A stretch of DNA of 64,000 nucleotides from Schaalia hyovaginalis (GCF_014208035.1 NZ_JACHMK010000001.1:1798001-1862000); one strand, 5' to 3'. Numbered from the stretch's first letter, positions 37,530 to 47,016 are shown. Translations and numbers: made by a program. The notes: generated by a model from the letters alone, not told the origin.

Positions 37530-39269
37530 ATGAGCACTGCGCCCCACCCAGGATTGAGCGAAACCGCCCTCAGGCTCTCCGCCGGCGACGTCGTCTTCGC
37601 GCGCGGCAAGCGCTACGTCGACCGCGTCGTCGGACTCGACATCGGGGCCACGAGCGCGAGCGCGATCGTCACGGGCACGCACCCCTACGCCGTAGAGCTC
37701 CTGTGGGAGGAGGAGGGAGCGTTCGACGCCCGGTGCACGTGCCTGCACTTCGACTCGGGCTTCTTCTGCAAGCACCTCGTCGCGGTCGGGCTCGCGGCCC
37801 TCGAGGTCCTCGACGGCGACGGATCCGCCCCCTCGGGGTCTCCCGACGGCGCAGCGACGGAGGTGGGTTCCGCGACGCCCGATCAGGTCCGCTCCTATAT
37901 CGAGTCCCTCGACCGCGCCTCCCTCGAACGCCTCGTCCTCGACTTGGCCGGCTACTCCGACGAGGCGATGACCGCCCTCATGCGCACCGCATCGATCGCG
38001 GCCGGAGACATCGGCGACGTCCTCGATCTGCTCGACCAGACCTATTCCTCCCTCCTCTCCACGCGGCGCGGCATCGACTGGAGGGAGGCGATGGACTTCG
38101 CCCGAGAGGCCGACGCCTTCATCGAGCAGATCGATGCTCTTCGCGAGCACGGCTACGCGAAGGAGGTCCTCCCGCTCGCGCGCAAGACCCTGCTCCGGAT
38201 GCAGAAGATGCTCTTCTCGAACGTCGACGATTCCGCGGGGGCCTTCGGCAGTTCATGCCAGTACGCGTGGGAGGTCTACGCCCGCGCGCTTCACGACTCA
38301 GGTCCGCACGGCGCGGTCCTCGGCAAGTGGTTCGCGAAGTTCCAGCTCGAGTCCCCCGGCTGGCCGGAGCCGTCTCTCGGAGAGCTCGCCGGGGCGCTCG
38401 ACGAGAAGGGGCTTGCCGCGTATCGGAAGGCGATCGAGAAGGCGCACGCGGAGTCGCTCGCCCATCCGGCGGAGGGGTACGACTTCCGCGCGTCGACGAT
38501 CCGCGGACTCCGACTTGAACTCGCCGATCTCGACGGCGACGTCGACGCCGCCGTCGCGATCCTCTCGGAGACCGAACACATCGACTTCGACGCGATCGTC
38601 TCGCGCCTCATGACCGCGAAGCGCGAGCGCGAGGCGATGAGCTGGGTCGACCGCGCCCGCGCCAGGATGGACGCCCAGATCGCGCGGCGCGCCTTCAATC
38701 CCCTCGTCCTCCCGATGAACGTCGACACGATGGTCGGCCTCTACCTGAACGACGGACGCGGCGAAGAAGCCCTCGACGTCGCGAAGCTCGTCTTCTCGTA
38801 TCGTCTCGACCCGCCCGACTTCGACCGGGTCCTGCGCGCCGGCAAGGAACTCGGAGTCGCCGAGCAGATGCGCGCCTGGGCCGTCGACCTCGCCGAGAGG
38901 GCCGTTCGCACGACCGGCGAGAAGCCGATCGCCCTCGCCCTCCACGAGGGCGACGTCGAGCGCGCCTGGGAGTACGCGAAGGGCTGGGGCGCGGGCTACA
39001 CATGGCGGGACCTCGTCGCGGCGAGCGGCCCCGACCACGCCGCCGAGGCCGTCGCCCTCTTCCGTCCTTGGGTGCTCGAGTCGCCGAAGCAGAAGGCGGG
39101 ACGCGAGGGCGCGGCCGAGGTCGTCAAGCGCCTGAAGGCGATGGCGAAGGAGGCGAAGCGCCTCGATCCCGCGCAGCTCGTGCAGGTCGAGGAACTCGTA
39201 AGTCGTATCCGCTCCGAATACACGAACCGGCCGAGGCTCCTCGAAGCGCTCGACCGGGCCGGGTTCTGA
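37530..39269 (+). CDS. SWIM zinc-finger protein
   Basis: This 579-residue protein has a SWIM zinc finger at residues about 68-85: CTCLHFDSGFFCKHLVAVG, giving the C-x-C-xn-C-x-H pattern. The rest is alpha-helical, rich in Ala, Glu and Arg, and may form TPR-like repeats (for example RMQKMLFSNVDDS and YLNDGRGEEALDVAKLVFS). GAGGAG precedes the ATG. SWIM domains bind DNA or proteins, but here there is no attached helicase or transposase. Function is unknown. Confidence 0.8.
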   Translation: MSTAPHPGLSETALRLSAGDVVFARGKRYVDRVVGLDIGATSASAIVTGTHPYAVELLWEEEGAFDARCTCLHFDSGFFCKHLVAVGLAALEVLDGDGSAPSGSPDGAATEVGSATPDQVRSYIESLDRASLERLVLDLAGYSDEAMTALMRTASIAAGDIGDVLDLLDQTYSSLLSTRRGIDWREAMDFAREADAFIEQIDALREHGYAKEVLPLARKTLLRMQKMLFSNVDDSAGAFGSSCQYAWEVYARALHDSGPHGAVLGKWFAKFQLESPGWPEPSLGELAGALDEKGLAAYRKAIEKAHAESLAHPAEGYDFRASTIRGLRLELADLDGDVDAAVAILSETEHIDFDAIVSRLMTAKREREAMSWVDRARARMDAQIARRAFNPLVLPMNVDTMVGLYLNDGRGEEALDVAKLVFSYRLDPPDFDRVLRAGKELGVAEQMRAWAVDLAERAVRTTGEKPIALALHEGDVERAWEYAKGWGAGYTWRDLVAASGPDHAAEAVALFRPWVLESPKQKAGREGAAEVVKRLKAMAKEAKRLDPAQLVQVEELVSRIRSEYTNRPRLLEALDRAGF

Positions 39270-39306
39270 CCGGCGGGTTATCCGTCGGCCAGAGGGGAAG
39301 GATCCG

Positions 39307-40365
39307 TCAGGGGATCCGGTAGGTCCATTCCGGCGTCGCGAACTTCGTCCGGCAGCGCTCCTCGGCGACCGCGATGTCCTCGGCGGTGATCTCGCCGGGA
39401 GTCGCGTGGTACTTCTCCTTGAAGTGGTCGTAGAAGGCGTCGAGGATCTGCTCGCGCGGAAGACCCGTCTGCGAGCGCATCGGGTCGACGCGTTTGACCG
39501 CTGAGCGGGTGCCCTTGTCGCGGATCTTCTCCATGCCGATGCGCAGGACCTCGTTCATCTTCTCGGCGTCGATGTCGTAGGCCATCGTCACGTGGTGGAC
39601 CATGTAGCCGTTCGACCAGCGCTTCTGCGCGGCGCCGCCGATCTTACCGACCTCGGAGGCGATGTCGTTGAGCGGCACGTACTTCGCCTTGATCCCGACC
39701 TTTTCGAGGACCTCCATCACCCACTGGTCGAGGAAGGGGTAGGACTGCTCGAAGCTCATCCCTTCGACGAGGGCCGTGGGGATGACGAGGGAGTAGGTGA
39801 CGCAGTTGCCGGGCTCCATGAACATCGCGCCGCCGCCGGTGACGCGGCGGGACACCATGATCCCGTGCTTCTTCTGCCCCTCGGGCTGGATCTCGTTCTG
39901 ATACGACTGGAAGGAGCCGATGACGACCTGAGGGGCGTTCCACTCCCACAGGCGCATGAAGGGCTTGCGACGCCCCGCGGCGACGTCCTCGACGAGTGTC
40001 TCGTCCATCGCGACGTTCACCATCGGGTCGACGACGGGCCCGTGGATCACCTCGAAGTCGATGTCGTCCCAGGACAGAGCGTGGCCGAGTGCCCTGCGGA
40101 CGGCGACGCCGACCGCGGCCGGCGTGATCCCCATGAGGATGTCTGAGGGAACGAGGGACTTCTCGACGAGGACGGCGATCTCTTGGCCGCTGGCGGACGC
40201 GGGCGCCCCTTCGAGAGCCGCGGTCATCCGGGTGAGGGCGTCGTCCGGATCGAGGAAGAAGTCGCCCGAAAGGGTGACGTCGACGAGGGCGTCGCCGTCG
40301 ACCTCGCAGTCGACGACGACGAGCTTTCCACCGGGAACCTTGTACTCACCATGCATGGCGCTCAT
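39307..40365 (-). CDS. Lipoate--protein ligase A family protein with N-terminal accessory domain
   Basis: This 352-residue ligase attaches lipoate, or octanoate, to 2-oxoacid dehydrogenase subunits. The catalytic domain lies at residues about 110-330, with PFMRLWEWNAPQVVIGSFQ, the RRVTGGGAMF loop, and KIGGAAQKRWSNG holding the catalytic lysine. Residues 1-90 (GGKLVVVDCEVDGDALVDVTLSG) look like the lipoate-ligase accessory domain that in E. coli LplA is at the C-terminus. In some archaea it is a separate LplB protein. The order is therefore reversed. It is transcribed alone, and no lipA or lipB is near. Confidence 0.82.
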   Translation of the reverse strand: MSAMHGEYKVPGGKLVVVDCEVDGDALVDVTLSGDFFLDPDDALTRMTAALEGAPASASGQEIAVLVEKSLVPSDILMGITPAAVGVAVRRALGHALSWDDIDFEVIHGPVVDPMVNVAMDETLVEDVAAGRRKPFMRLWEWNAPQVVIGSFQSYQNEIQPEGQKKHGIMVSRRVTGGGAMFMEPGNCVTYSLVIPTALVEGMSFEQSYPFLDQWVMEVLEKVGIKAKYVPLNDIASEVGKIGGAAQKRWSNGYMVHHVTMAYDIDAEKMNEVLRIGMEKIRDKGTRSAVKRVDPMRSQTGLPREQILDAFYDHFKEKYHATPGEITAEDIAVAEERCRTKFATPEWTYRIP

Positions 40366-40438
40366 TGTCTCTCACCTGCGGGTCCGACTCCACCAGAGCG
40401 CCAGAATCCACGTACCCGAAAGGTCGTGTCTTCCGCCA

Positions 40439-41494
40439 TCAACAGCGCTCGATCAGTGTGCGATAGGTCCGAGACTCCCCCGGGTCGAGGTGAACAAGTT
40501 CGCCCTGCACCCGCGCGTCGGCGCGGCCGCCGTCCCGGGACGTCGACGGTTCAACCGCTAGGACGTTTCTACCAGGCGACGGGTCACGCCAGAGTATGAG
40601 TATCTTCCAATCTTCCGAATCGAATGACACTCTTACCTTCCCTACCTCTGCGGCTTCGACGTTCACCACGCATGCGCTACCGTCACTAGGCGGCAAGAAG
40701 TAGCTCACACCTTCAGGCGCAGGCTCCTCGCGGAGCTGAACTGGAAGCACATCAATTGCGCTAGGCGAGGATTCCCGAACCCCAAGAAACACCGCATTAG
40801 ACGAAACCGTCGTACCTTCCTGCACCAATGGATACCCGAGGTTAATATGATGCCGAAACATGTGTTCAACACTTTCGAAGCCATCATTTGTTACGGTGTC
40901 GATAATCTCGATCAAGGGACGGTCTAGAGCGAATCGCAATTCGCGCTGAAGTCGCAGCCACTCTCCCCCAAGGGAATACTCAACGACCTCGCCGCGAACC
41001 CGGAGTGACAAGCGTGACCGCCAATCACAGCACTCCAACTCTTCACAGGTGCGCCCAGCATTCATAACAAGCTCAGCAACAACATTTGAAGAGGGAAGGG
41101 CGCCAACCCTACCGTGAAGTCCGAACTCCCGCCCCATGTCGACGCTGGGCATACCGGTAGCGAGCATGCCACACGTCGTCAGGAGACCTCCTCCGAATGA
41201 GCGAACCCAGTCAGAACCCAAACTGCTCGTGCGCGCTGAGGCTACCCGCCCACATCCACTAATCCACGAAATGGGAAGGTTCGCGGCCGAGGCCCGACCG
41301 ATATCCAGACAGCGATCGATTTCAAGTTCGACAGAGAAACCTTGCGGGTTCGAAACTAGCAGAAGATCCTCACCCTCTGCCAAGCCATCTGCCGCTTTCA
41401 CTCGACTCACGTCGATCAGCTGCTCAATCGCACCGAGGCGGCCCCCCACTTCCGACCGAAGCAGCGCTCTCGCTTCGTTAGAAATCTGCAGCAC
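40439..41494 (-). CDS. DUF4432 family protein (aldose 1-epimerase-like)
   Basis: This 351-residue protein has a galactose-mutarotase-like beta fold. FSVELEIDRCLDIGRAS, LPISWISGCG, GGGLLTTCGM, GREFGLHGRV, MFRHHINLGYPLV and ILILWRDP are the conserved stretches of DUF4432. The GTG start overlaps the TAG stop of the permease by one base (TAGTG), making it the last gene of the sugar operon. It probably equilibrates or traps anomers of the imported sugar. The base composition is richer in A+T than in the flanking genes. Confidence 0.75.
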   Translation of the reverse strand: MLQISNEARALLRSEVGGRLGAIEQLIDVSRVKAADGLAEGEDLLLVSNPQGFSVELEIDRCLDIGRASAANLPISWISGCGRVASARTSSLGSDWVRSFGGGLLTTCGMLATGMPSVDMGREFGLHGRVGALPSSNVVAELVMNAGRTCEELECCDWRSRLSLRVRGEVVEYSLGGEWLRLQRELRFALDRPLIEIIDTVTNDGFESVEHMFRHHINLGYPLVQEGTTVSSNAVFLGVRESSPSAIDVLPVQLREEPAPEGVSYFLPPSDGSACVVNVEAAEVGKVRVSFDSEDWKILILWRDPSPGRNVLAVEPSTSRDGGRADARVQGELVHLDPGESRTYRTLIERC

Positions 41495-42498
41495 TACTCG
41501 CTCCTAAGTGGAACGGCACGTTGCCGCACAGTGCCGATGGAGATCGCAACGATGAGAACGACACCCGTCACGACATACTGCCAATACGACGGCACCCCGA
41601 GGAGATTGAGAGCATTTCCCAGAATTGTAAACAGGAGAGCACCGATCACGGTACCCCATATCGTTCCAGAGCCACCCCGCATGCTCGTTCCGCCGATAAC
41701 AACCGCAGCAATCACGGTCATTTCATACCCGATCGACATGTTTCCTTCGGCCGATGACAGGCGTCCACAAATGAACATCGCACTCAGCGCGAAACAGAAT
41801 CCAGCGAAGACAAATGCGAGCGTCTTTACGCGCGGAATTGAGATCCCCGCTAAAGCCGCAGCCCTCTCATTCGAACCCACTGCGCGAATCTCGCGACCAA
41901 AATACGTATGTTGGAACAGGAGGTACGTCAAGACGGCCAAACACGCGAACACAATGAACGCAATCGGCACCACTGAAATCGAACCGGTTGTAAACGCTCG
42001 AAAATAATGCGAGCTAATCGGAACAACGTTTCCATCGGTGAAGATAAACGCCGCGCCCAGGAAAAGATAAAGCGACCCGAGTGTCGCGATGAATGGCGGA
42101 ATCCTCAGGCCCGCCACCAGCAGACCATTTACCAGACCCATGATCACACCGAGAACGAGCGCGAGAGCGAAGGCCGCTCCAATGGTCATGTGTGGCAAAG
42201 CAACCGCCACCACAATCGAACATATCGCAATCTGACCGGCAACCGAAAGATCAATTAAGCCACCCGCAATGAGGACTGTCATTCCGCATGCAGCTATTCC
42301 CGCAAAAGCACTCTGAGCCAAGATATTCGCGATATTTCCGGCCCCAAAGAACGAACGGCTACACAATCCGAGCAGCACGCAAACAACAATGAGCGTCGCC
42401 GTTAAGTATTGCGCCTTCAGTAGGCGCCATAAGGCACCTGACGCCGGGGAATGTTCATCAGATGAGGGCTTCAACATCTCAGGATTCTTGTCGTTCAT
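41494..42498 (-). CDS. Sugar ABC transporter permease (RbsC-like), second copy
   Basis: This 334-residue inner-membrane permease is of the ribose/galactoside CUT2 type with about ten helices. The family blocks are ILAQSAFAGIAACGMTVLIAGGLIDLSVAGQ, GLVNGLLVAGLRIPPFIATLGS, GREIRAVGSNERAAALAGI and MTVIAAVVIGGTSMRGGSGTIWGT. Its start overlaps the upstream permease by four bases (ATGA). Together the two permeases form the channel used with the ATPase at 43.5-45.1 kb. Confidence 0.9.
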   Translation of the reverse strand: MNDKNPEMLKPSSDEHSPASGALWRLLKAQYLTATLIVVCVLLGLCSRSFFGAGNIANILAQSAFAGIAACGMTVLIAGGLIDLSVAGQIAICSIVVAVALPHMTIGAAFALALVLGVIMGLVNGLLVAGLRIPPFIATLGSLYLFLGAAFIFTDGNVVPISSHYFRAFTTGSISVVPIAFIVFACLAVLTYLLFQHTYFGREIRAVGSNERAAALAGISIPRVKTLAFVFAGFCFALSAMFICGRLSSAEGNMSIGYEMTVIAAVVIGGTSMRGGSGTIWGTVIGALLFTILGNALNLLGVPSYWQYVVTGVVLIVAISIGTVRQRAVPLRSE

Positions 42499-43541
42499 CG
42501 ACTCGCCTTCCCACCTAGGAACGCCTTCTTCACGACCGCGCGCTGGAGAGAGTCCAATGAAAGCGCGAAGACCAGTAGCGCGCCGAGCGCGATGTACTGA
42601 TAGAACGAAGAGACGTTGAGCAGATTCAACGCTGCATAGATCATCGACAGTAGAAGGGCACCAATCAGCGTGCCCACGATCCGTGGGCGTCCGCCCATCA
42701 TCGACGTGCCACCGAGCACAACGATCGCAATCGCCTTCAACTCAAGACCCGTCGACACGGTTCCATTAACAATTCCCAACTGACTCGCCAGCAGCACACC
42801 GGCGACGCCCGCCATCAACCCGCAGAGAACGTATGCAGAGACGACCATGCGCGAAACCGAAATACCCGAATCGGTCGCAGCAGCCGGCGCATCGCCCACC
42901 GCGATCAGATGTCGTCCAAAGCGCGCTCTCGCCACGACGAGCCACCACGCAAACCCGATAGCCATCGCCACAATGAACGGTAACGGCAGGCCAATGACAG
43001 AGGTCGTCGCGAATCCCTTGAACCCGATACTACTGATCACCACCGGAGCACCTCCCGTAATGAGAAGCACTGCGCCGCGATATACGCTCATGGTCGACAA
43101 TGTCGCAATAAAGTCAGGAACTCTAAGTTGTGTCACCAGCAGTCCATTGATGAGGCCTGTAATCAAGCCGACGCCAATACCGCAAACCACTCCAGCAAGC
43201 GCTCCACCATGTGCCATGGCTATTGCCGTGGAACACGCAACGAGCGCCTGAGCAGAACCAACCGACAGATCAATACCTCGAACGCCGATTACGACTGTCT
43301 GACCGAGCCCAATGATGCCAAGGATCGCTGAACCAATCAAGACATTCGTAACATTTGATGCCGATAGGAAATTGGGCACAAACGCGACGCAGAGCCCAAG
43401 GATCAATACAAACGGAATCAGAACTCCAGCATTCTGCATGAGCGATCGCAAGCGGAGCGCCCGCTTCGAATCACGCTCTGATTGAACTCTCGCCTGCTCC
43501 TGAAGCGAATCAATCGAGCCCTGTGACACAATCTCACTCAC
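42495..43541 (-). CDS. Sugar ABC transporter permease (RbsC-like), first copy
   Basis: This 348-residue CUT2 permease starts with GTG overlapping the ATPase stop (GTGA). Blocks include IGLGQTVVIGVRGIDLSVGS, GLINGLLVTQLRVPDFIATLST, GRHLIAVGDAPAAATDSGI and KAIAIVVLGGTSMMGGRPRIVGTLIGA. It is a divergent paralogue of the next gene, so the channel is probably a heterodimer. Most RbsC systems use one permease. Confidence 0.9.
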   Translation of the reverse strand: MSEIVSQGSIDSLQEQARVQSERDSKRALRLRSLMQNAGVLIPFVLILGLCVAFVPNFLSASNVTNVLIGSAILGIIGLGQTVVIGVRGIDLSVGSAQALVACSTAIAMAHGGALAGVVCGIGVGLITGLINGLLVTQLRVPDFIATLSTMSVYRGAVLLITGGAPVVISSIGFKGFATTSVIGLPLPFIVAMAIGFAWWLVVARARFGRHLIAVGDAPAAATDSGISVSRMVVSAYVLCGLMAGVAGVLLASQLGIVNGTVSTGLELKAIAIVVLGGTSMMGGRPRIVGTLIGALLLSMIYAALNLLNVSSFYQYIALGALLVFALSLDSLQRAVVKKAFLGGKASR

Positions 43542-45061
43542 TCGACATCGCCCCCTTCCATCCCCTGACCCACGGCCGCAGCAATAATCGCCTCTTCAGT
43601 ATTATCGGCACCAGATATCTCAGAAATTATCTTGCCAGAGAAGTAGACGAGACAACGATCGCAAATCGCGGCCAATTCCGGCGCATCAGAACTTGAGATG
43701 ATCACAGATACACCACGATCCGCAAGCTCCTTAATCAGCTGATATATTTCGACCTTCGCCCCAACATCCACTCCTCGCGTGGGCTCATTGAGAATCAAGA
43801 TTGGGCATCCGGAAAGAAGCGCCCGACCAAGCAGAACTTTCTGCTGGTTTCCTCCTGAGAGCGATGCAATGAGCTGGCGCGAATTTGCGACACGGATCCT
43901 CATCGACTCTCGCAGCTTGCCAAAGGCCCCACTCTCCATCGCACCAATCGGAAGATAGCGCCCAACGGACTTCAAGTTCTTTCGATCTTTCGACACCAGG
44001 GCATTTTCGAGCACCGACAGATGCGGGAAGATGCCTTCCGCCTTTCGGTCTTCAGACAACATGAATATGCCATTCCGAATTGCTGATCGACTGTCCCTAA
44101 TTCTGACATTCTTTCCGCCAACAATGACGCTGCCCGCGATGATGGGAATTGCGCCAAATAGCGCACGAGTCATTTCAGATCTGCCAGATCCAACGAGGCC
44201 CGCAAGGCCTAGGATCTCCCCATTTCTCAACTTAAAGTTGTGTCGATTAGCATTTCCCGGGAGCAGAACGTCCTGGACTTGAAGTGCAAAGACAGCACCG
44301 GAATCAAGCTTTGCTTCACGCGAGAACTTCTCAGGCTTGCGCCCAAGCATCGCCTCAATGAGCTCATCCTGACTAATGTCTGATGGACGCACTTCGGCAA
44401 CGAGGGCTCCATCACGCATCACCGCAACGTTCGAACAGATTTCGAATATCTCATCAAGATGATGCGAAACATAGATGACTGCTTTGCCCGCCTTTGCGAG
44501 GCGACGAACAATGACATGAAGATTCGCAATTTCTGCATCATTTAGCGCCGCAGAGGGCTCATCCATGATTATTACAGAAAAGTCGTACGATAGCGCCCGC
44601 GCGATTTCGACGAGTTGCTGGTCTCCGACGGTTAGGGTCGATACCAGGCGGTTCGGATCCAGCTCGAGGCCGAGTTGCTTGAGAAGTTCGCGTGCCTCTT
44701 TGAGTGTGGTCGCGCTTTTTACGAAGGGACCCTGTGTCAGTTCGTGGCCGAGGAATATGTTGTCGGCGATCGAAAGATCTGGGACCAGCATAAATTCCTG
44801 GCTTACAACGGCAATACCTGCCGCTTGGGAATCACTTGAAGAGCCGAACTGAACCTCGGCGTCACGAACAACGATACGGCCCGAATACGGACGCTCAATC
44901 CCTCCTAGCATTTTGATCAGCGTGGACTTTCCAGCGCCATTTTCGCCAACAAGTCCCAGGACCATTCCTTCTTGAATGGTGAGCGTGACGCCCTTTACGG
45001 CGTGTACTCCCGGGTATTTCTGATGGAGTTCCTCCACCCGCAGGATTTCTGAATTGTCCAC
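43538..45061 (-). CDS. Sugar ABC transporter ATPase (RbsA-like)
   Basis: This 507-residue fused double ATPase powers sugar import. The first domain has Walker A GLVGENGAGKSTLIKML, signature LTVGDQQLVEIARAL and Walker B VIIMDEPSAAL. The second has GLVGSGRSEMTRALFG in the degenerate position, LSGGNQQKVLLGRAL and LILNEPTRGVDVGAK, the usual RbsA/MglA pattern. The GTG start lies after a strong hairpin that separates it from the binding-protein gene. Confidence 0.92.
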   Translation of the reverse strand: MDNSEILRVEELHQKYPGVHAVKGVTLTIQEGMVLGLVGENGAGKSTLIKMLGGIERPYSGRIVVRDAEVQFGSSSDSQAAGIAVVSQEFMLVPDLSIADNIFLGHELTQGPFVKSATTLKEARELLKQLGLELDPNRLVSTLTVGDQQLVEIARALSYDFSVIIMDEPSAALNDAEIANLHVIVRRLAKAGKAVIYVSHHLDEIFEICSNVAVMRDGALVAEVRPSDISQDELIEAMLGRKPEKFSREAKLDSGAVFALQVQDVLLPGNANRHNFKLRNGEILGLAGLVGSGRSEMTRALFGAIPIIAGSVIVGGKNVRIRDSRSAIRNGIFMLSEDRKAEGIFPHLSVLENALVSKDRKNLKSVGRYLPIGAMESGAFGKLRESMRIRVANSRQLIASLSGGNQQKVLLGRALLSGCPILILNEPTRGVDVGAKVEIYQLIKELADRGVSVIISSSDAPELAAICDRCLVYFSGKIISEISGADNTEEAIIAAAVGQGMEGGDVE

Positions 45062-45088
45062 CGGTCACCAGTCCTCTGCTCGGGCGCC

Positions 45089-45120
45089 GGGGGGCGGATA
45101 TCTAAAGATATCCGCCCCCC
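45089..45120 (-). terminator. Intra-operon hairpin between binding protein and ATPase genes
   Basis: GGGGGGCGGATATC (45089-45102) pairs perfectly with its complement (45107-45120) around a TAAA loop. It follows the binding-protein gene by eight bases, with no T-run. It probably acts as a partial terminator or mRNA stabiliser that lets the binding protein be made in excess. Confidence 0.7.
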
Positions 45121-45127
45121 GAGCGCA

Positions 45128-46162
45128 CTACTTCTGCTCGGCGCGGCTCGCTCGGAAGTCGGCGAGCGTGCTGCTGTCAACCATCTGCACAGGGAAGAAG
45201 ATCGTCTTTGCCGACGGATCGTCAAATCCGGGATCATTACCCTTGAGAAGCGCCAGGACCGTCTCAACGGCCTTCTTGCCCTGGCCATACGGATCCTGAG
45301 CGACAGTCGCGCTCATCTTTCCCTGTTCGATCAGGTCAAGTGCGGAGCTCGAACCATCGAAGCCGATGAGCACAAAGCCATCTGCAACAGACTTCCCCGC
45401 TGTCTCCATTGCCCTTTGCGCACCAATGGCCGAGTCATCGTTCGCTGCGTAAATGACTTCGAGATCCGGATTCGCAGAGAGCATGTCCTGCGCCGCAGAG
45501 AAGCCGCCATCAACGGTGTCGTTGCCGTCAAGTGAGGCCACGATCTTCAAGTTGTCCTGCGACTCAATCTTCTTGACGAATCCACCAACTCGTTCCTCAC
45601 CGACAACCGAGCCTGCATGAAGTTCGATCACACCAACCTTGTGAACGCCCTCTTTACCCGCAAACTTGTCAATGACGTACTGTGCAGCCAACTCACCACC
45701 GTTGGCGTTGTTCGACTGGATGTACGCATCGTAGTTGCCGCCGGTTCCAATATCGCCAATGACGACGGGAATCTTCGCAGCGTGCGCTGCGTCCACCGTC
45801 GACGGAAGCGCCGTGGGCTGAACGGGAGTGATGATCAATCCTGAGATGTTCTGATTGATCAGGTCAAGGGAACCGGAGACTTGCTTGGCCTGATCCGACT
45901 TTTGGTCCACCACAGTCACCTTGACTCCCGCGTCGGCAGCACCTGCCTTGACACCTGCCGCATACGACTGCCAGTACGGATTTTGAAGGTCATAGACCGA
46001 GTAGCCAAGGGTAAGTGGGTCTTTCGCTTCGAATTGAACAGCCGCACTGGACTGTGCTGTCTCGGCTGATCCGGGCGCTGCAGTATCGGCACCGGAGGCG
46101 CATGCCGCCATCGTGAGTGCAGCTGCTCCTGCGATAGCTGAGAACTTGATGAGTGACTTCAT
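45128..46162 (-). CDS. Sugar-binding lipoprotein of the ABC importer (RbsB-like)
   Basis: This 344-residue lipoprotein has the signal peptide MKSLIKFSAIAGAAALTMAAC, where Cys21 is the lipidated residue, and a linker to about residue 45. The two-lobe periplasmic-binding fold follows: LTLGYSVYDLQNPYWQSYAAG, NQNISGLIITPVQPTALP, IPVVIGDIGTGGNYDAYIQSNN, VIYAANDDSAIGAQRAME and LIGFDGSSSALDLI. A strong AAAGGAGAG ribosome site precedes the ATG. It is anchored on the outer face of the membrane. The ligand is a pentose or hexose of unknown identity. Confidence 0.9.
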   Translation of the reverse strand: MKSLIKFSAIAGAAALTMAACASGADTAAPGSAETAQSSAAVQFEAKDPLTLGYSVYDLQNPYWQSYAAGVKAGAADAGVKVTVVDQKSDQAKQVSGSLDLINQNISGLIITPVQPTALPSTVDAAHAAKIPVVIGDIGTGGNYDAYIQSNNANGGELAAQYVIDKFAGKEGVHKVGVIELHAGSVVGEERVGGFVKKIESQDNLKIVASLDGNDTVDGGFSAAQDMLSANPDLEVIYAANDDSAIGAQRAMETAGKSVADGFVLIGFDGSSSALDLIEQGKMSATVAQDPYGQGKKAVETVLALLKGNDPGFDDPSAKTIFFPVQMVDSSTLADFRASRAEQK

Positions 46163-46200
46163 GAATCTCTCCTTTGAAATCCTTGAATGTGCTTCGTCGA

Positions 46201-46950
46201 TCAGATGATCTTGGTAATGAGTCGGCCAGCGTTCGCCGCAGGCGCAAGGAAGGTGTTGTCGTGCACGCCGCGCCAGGCCTCGAGGGGAACTGGCTTGTCG
46301 TGCGCAGCCTCTGTGGGTTCATGGCTGTAGGTCGACACCTCGCGCACAACCAAAGGCACCTTGGCGTCAGGCGGGCAGCGGAATGCGTGCAGATGCTTCC
46401 GGTGCATCACGAACTTCGGGTCACCCGCTTCGAGACGAACATAGCTCGTAAGCTGCGAGTACGACTCTTCACGCCCCTTCGGGAGCTCAACGCCCTCGGG
46501 CCACGACTCGCCAGAAGGCATCTTCTCGAATTCGAGCAGCTCCTCGTCGCGCGGATTTAGCCCCTCGGCTCCATAGAAGACGTCCATCGAACCGAGAACG
46601 ACCTCGTAGCTCTCCGTCTTACGCAGATGGTAGTGGGAGGCGCAGTACTTGCCTGGATGGAGAATCATCAGTTTGTCGCAAAGCCCAGAATACTCAGAGT
46701 AGGGGGCTCCGGCAGCCGGGAGCCCGTCGACCGCAGCTTGGTTGAGCGACTCGAAGATGATCATGATCTCGTAAGGATCCGGACACCAAAGCCCCTTCTC
46801 GAAGGCCTCATACTGATCGTCACCGTAAACAATGCCAGCGCTGTCATTGATCATCGACTCAGTGATCGGGTACCGAAGCGCGCGGGCGAGGCTCGCAGCA
46901 CTCAGGATCCAGTCGTCATATTCCTTGCGAGTGATGAATGTTCTAGTCAT
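46201..46950 (-). CDS. D-lyxose/D-mannose isomerase-like cupin protein
   Basis: This 249-residue cupin-fold protein resembles D-lyxose ketol-isomerases. The metal site is GKYCASHYHLRKTESYEVVLG (two His and one Glu) with a fourth ligand in VMHRKHLHAFRCPP. The preceding CDKLMILHPG matches the C-x-K-x-M-I stretch of the family. The start MTRTFITRK was chosen because GGGAGG lies upstream. It is the first structural gene of the operon, just after the double LacI-type operator. The reaction suggested is an aldose-ketose conversion of the imported sugar, for example D-lyxose to D-xylulose. The exact sugar is not proven. Confidence 0.65.
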   Translation of the reverse strand: MTRTFITRKEYDDWILSAASLARALRYPITESMINDSAGIVYGDDQYEAFEKGLWCPDPYEIMIIFESLNQAAVDGLPAAGAPYSEYSGLCDKLMILHPGKYCASHYHLRKTESYEVVLGSMDVFYGAEGLNPRDEELLEFEKMPSGESWPEGVELPKGREESYSQLTSYVRLEAGDPKFVMHRKHLHAFRCPPDAKVPLVVREVSTYSHEPTEAAHDKPVPLEAWRGVHDNTFLAPAANAGRLITKII

Positions 46951-46988
46951 CGGACCTCCCACGCAGACTCACGGCTCCATCGCCGCAT

Positions 46989-47016
46989 TGAACCGGTTCA
47001 GCTCTGAACCGGTTCA
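46989..47016 (-). promoter_or_regulatory. Double LacI-type operator of the sugar operon
   Basis: The perfect palindrome TGAACCGGTTCA occurs twice, at 46989-47000 and 47005-47016, with 16 bases between centres. It lies 39-66 bases before the isomerase start, directly downstream of the LacI gene. A related site lies in front of the regulator. Confidence 0.85.
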
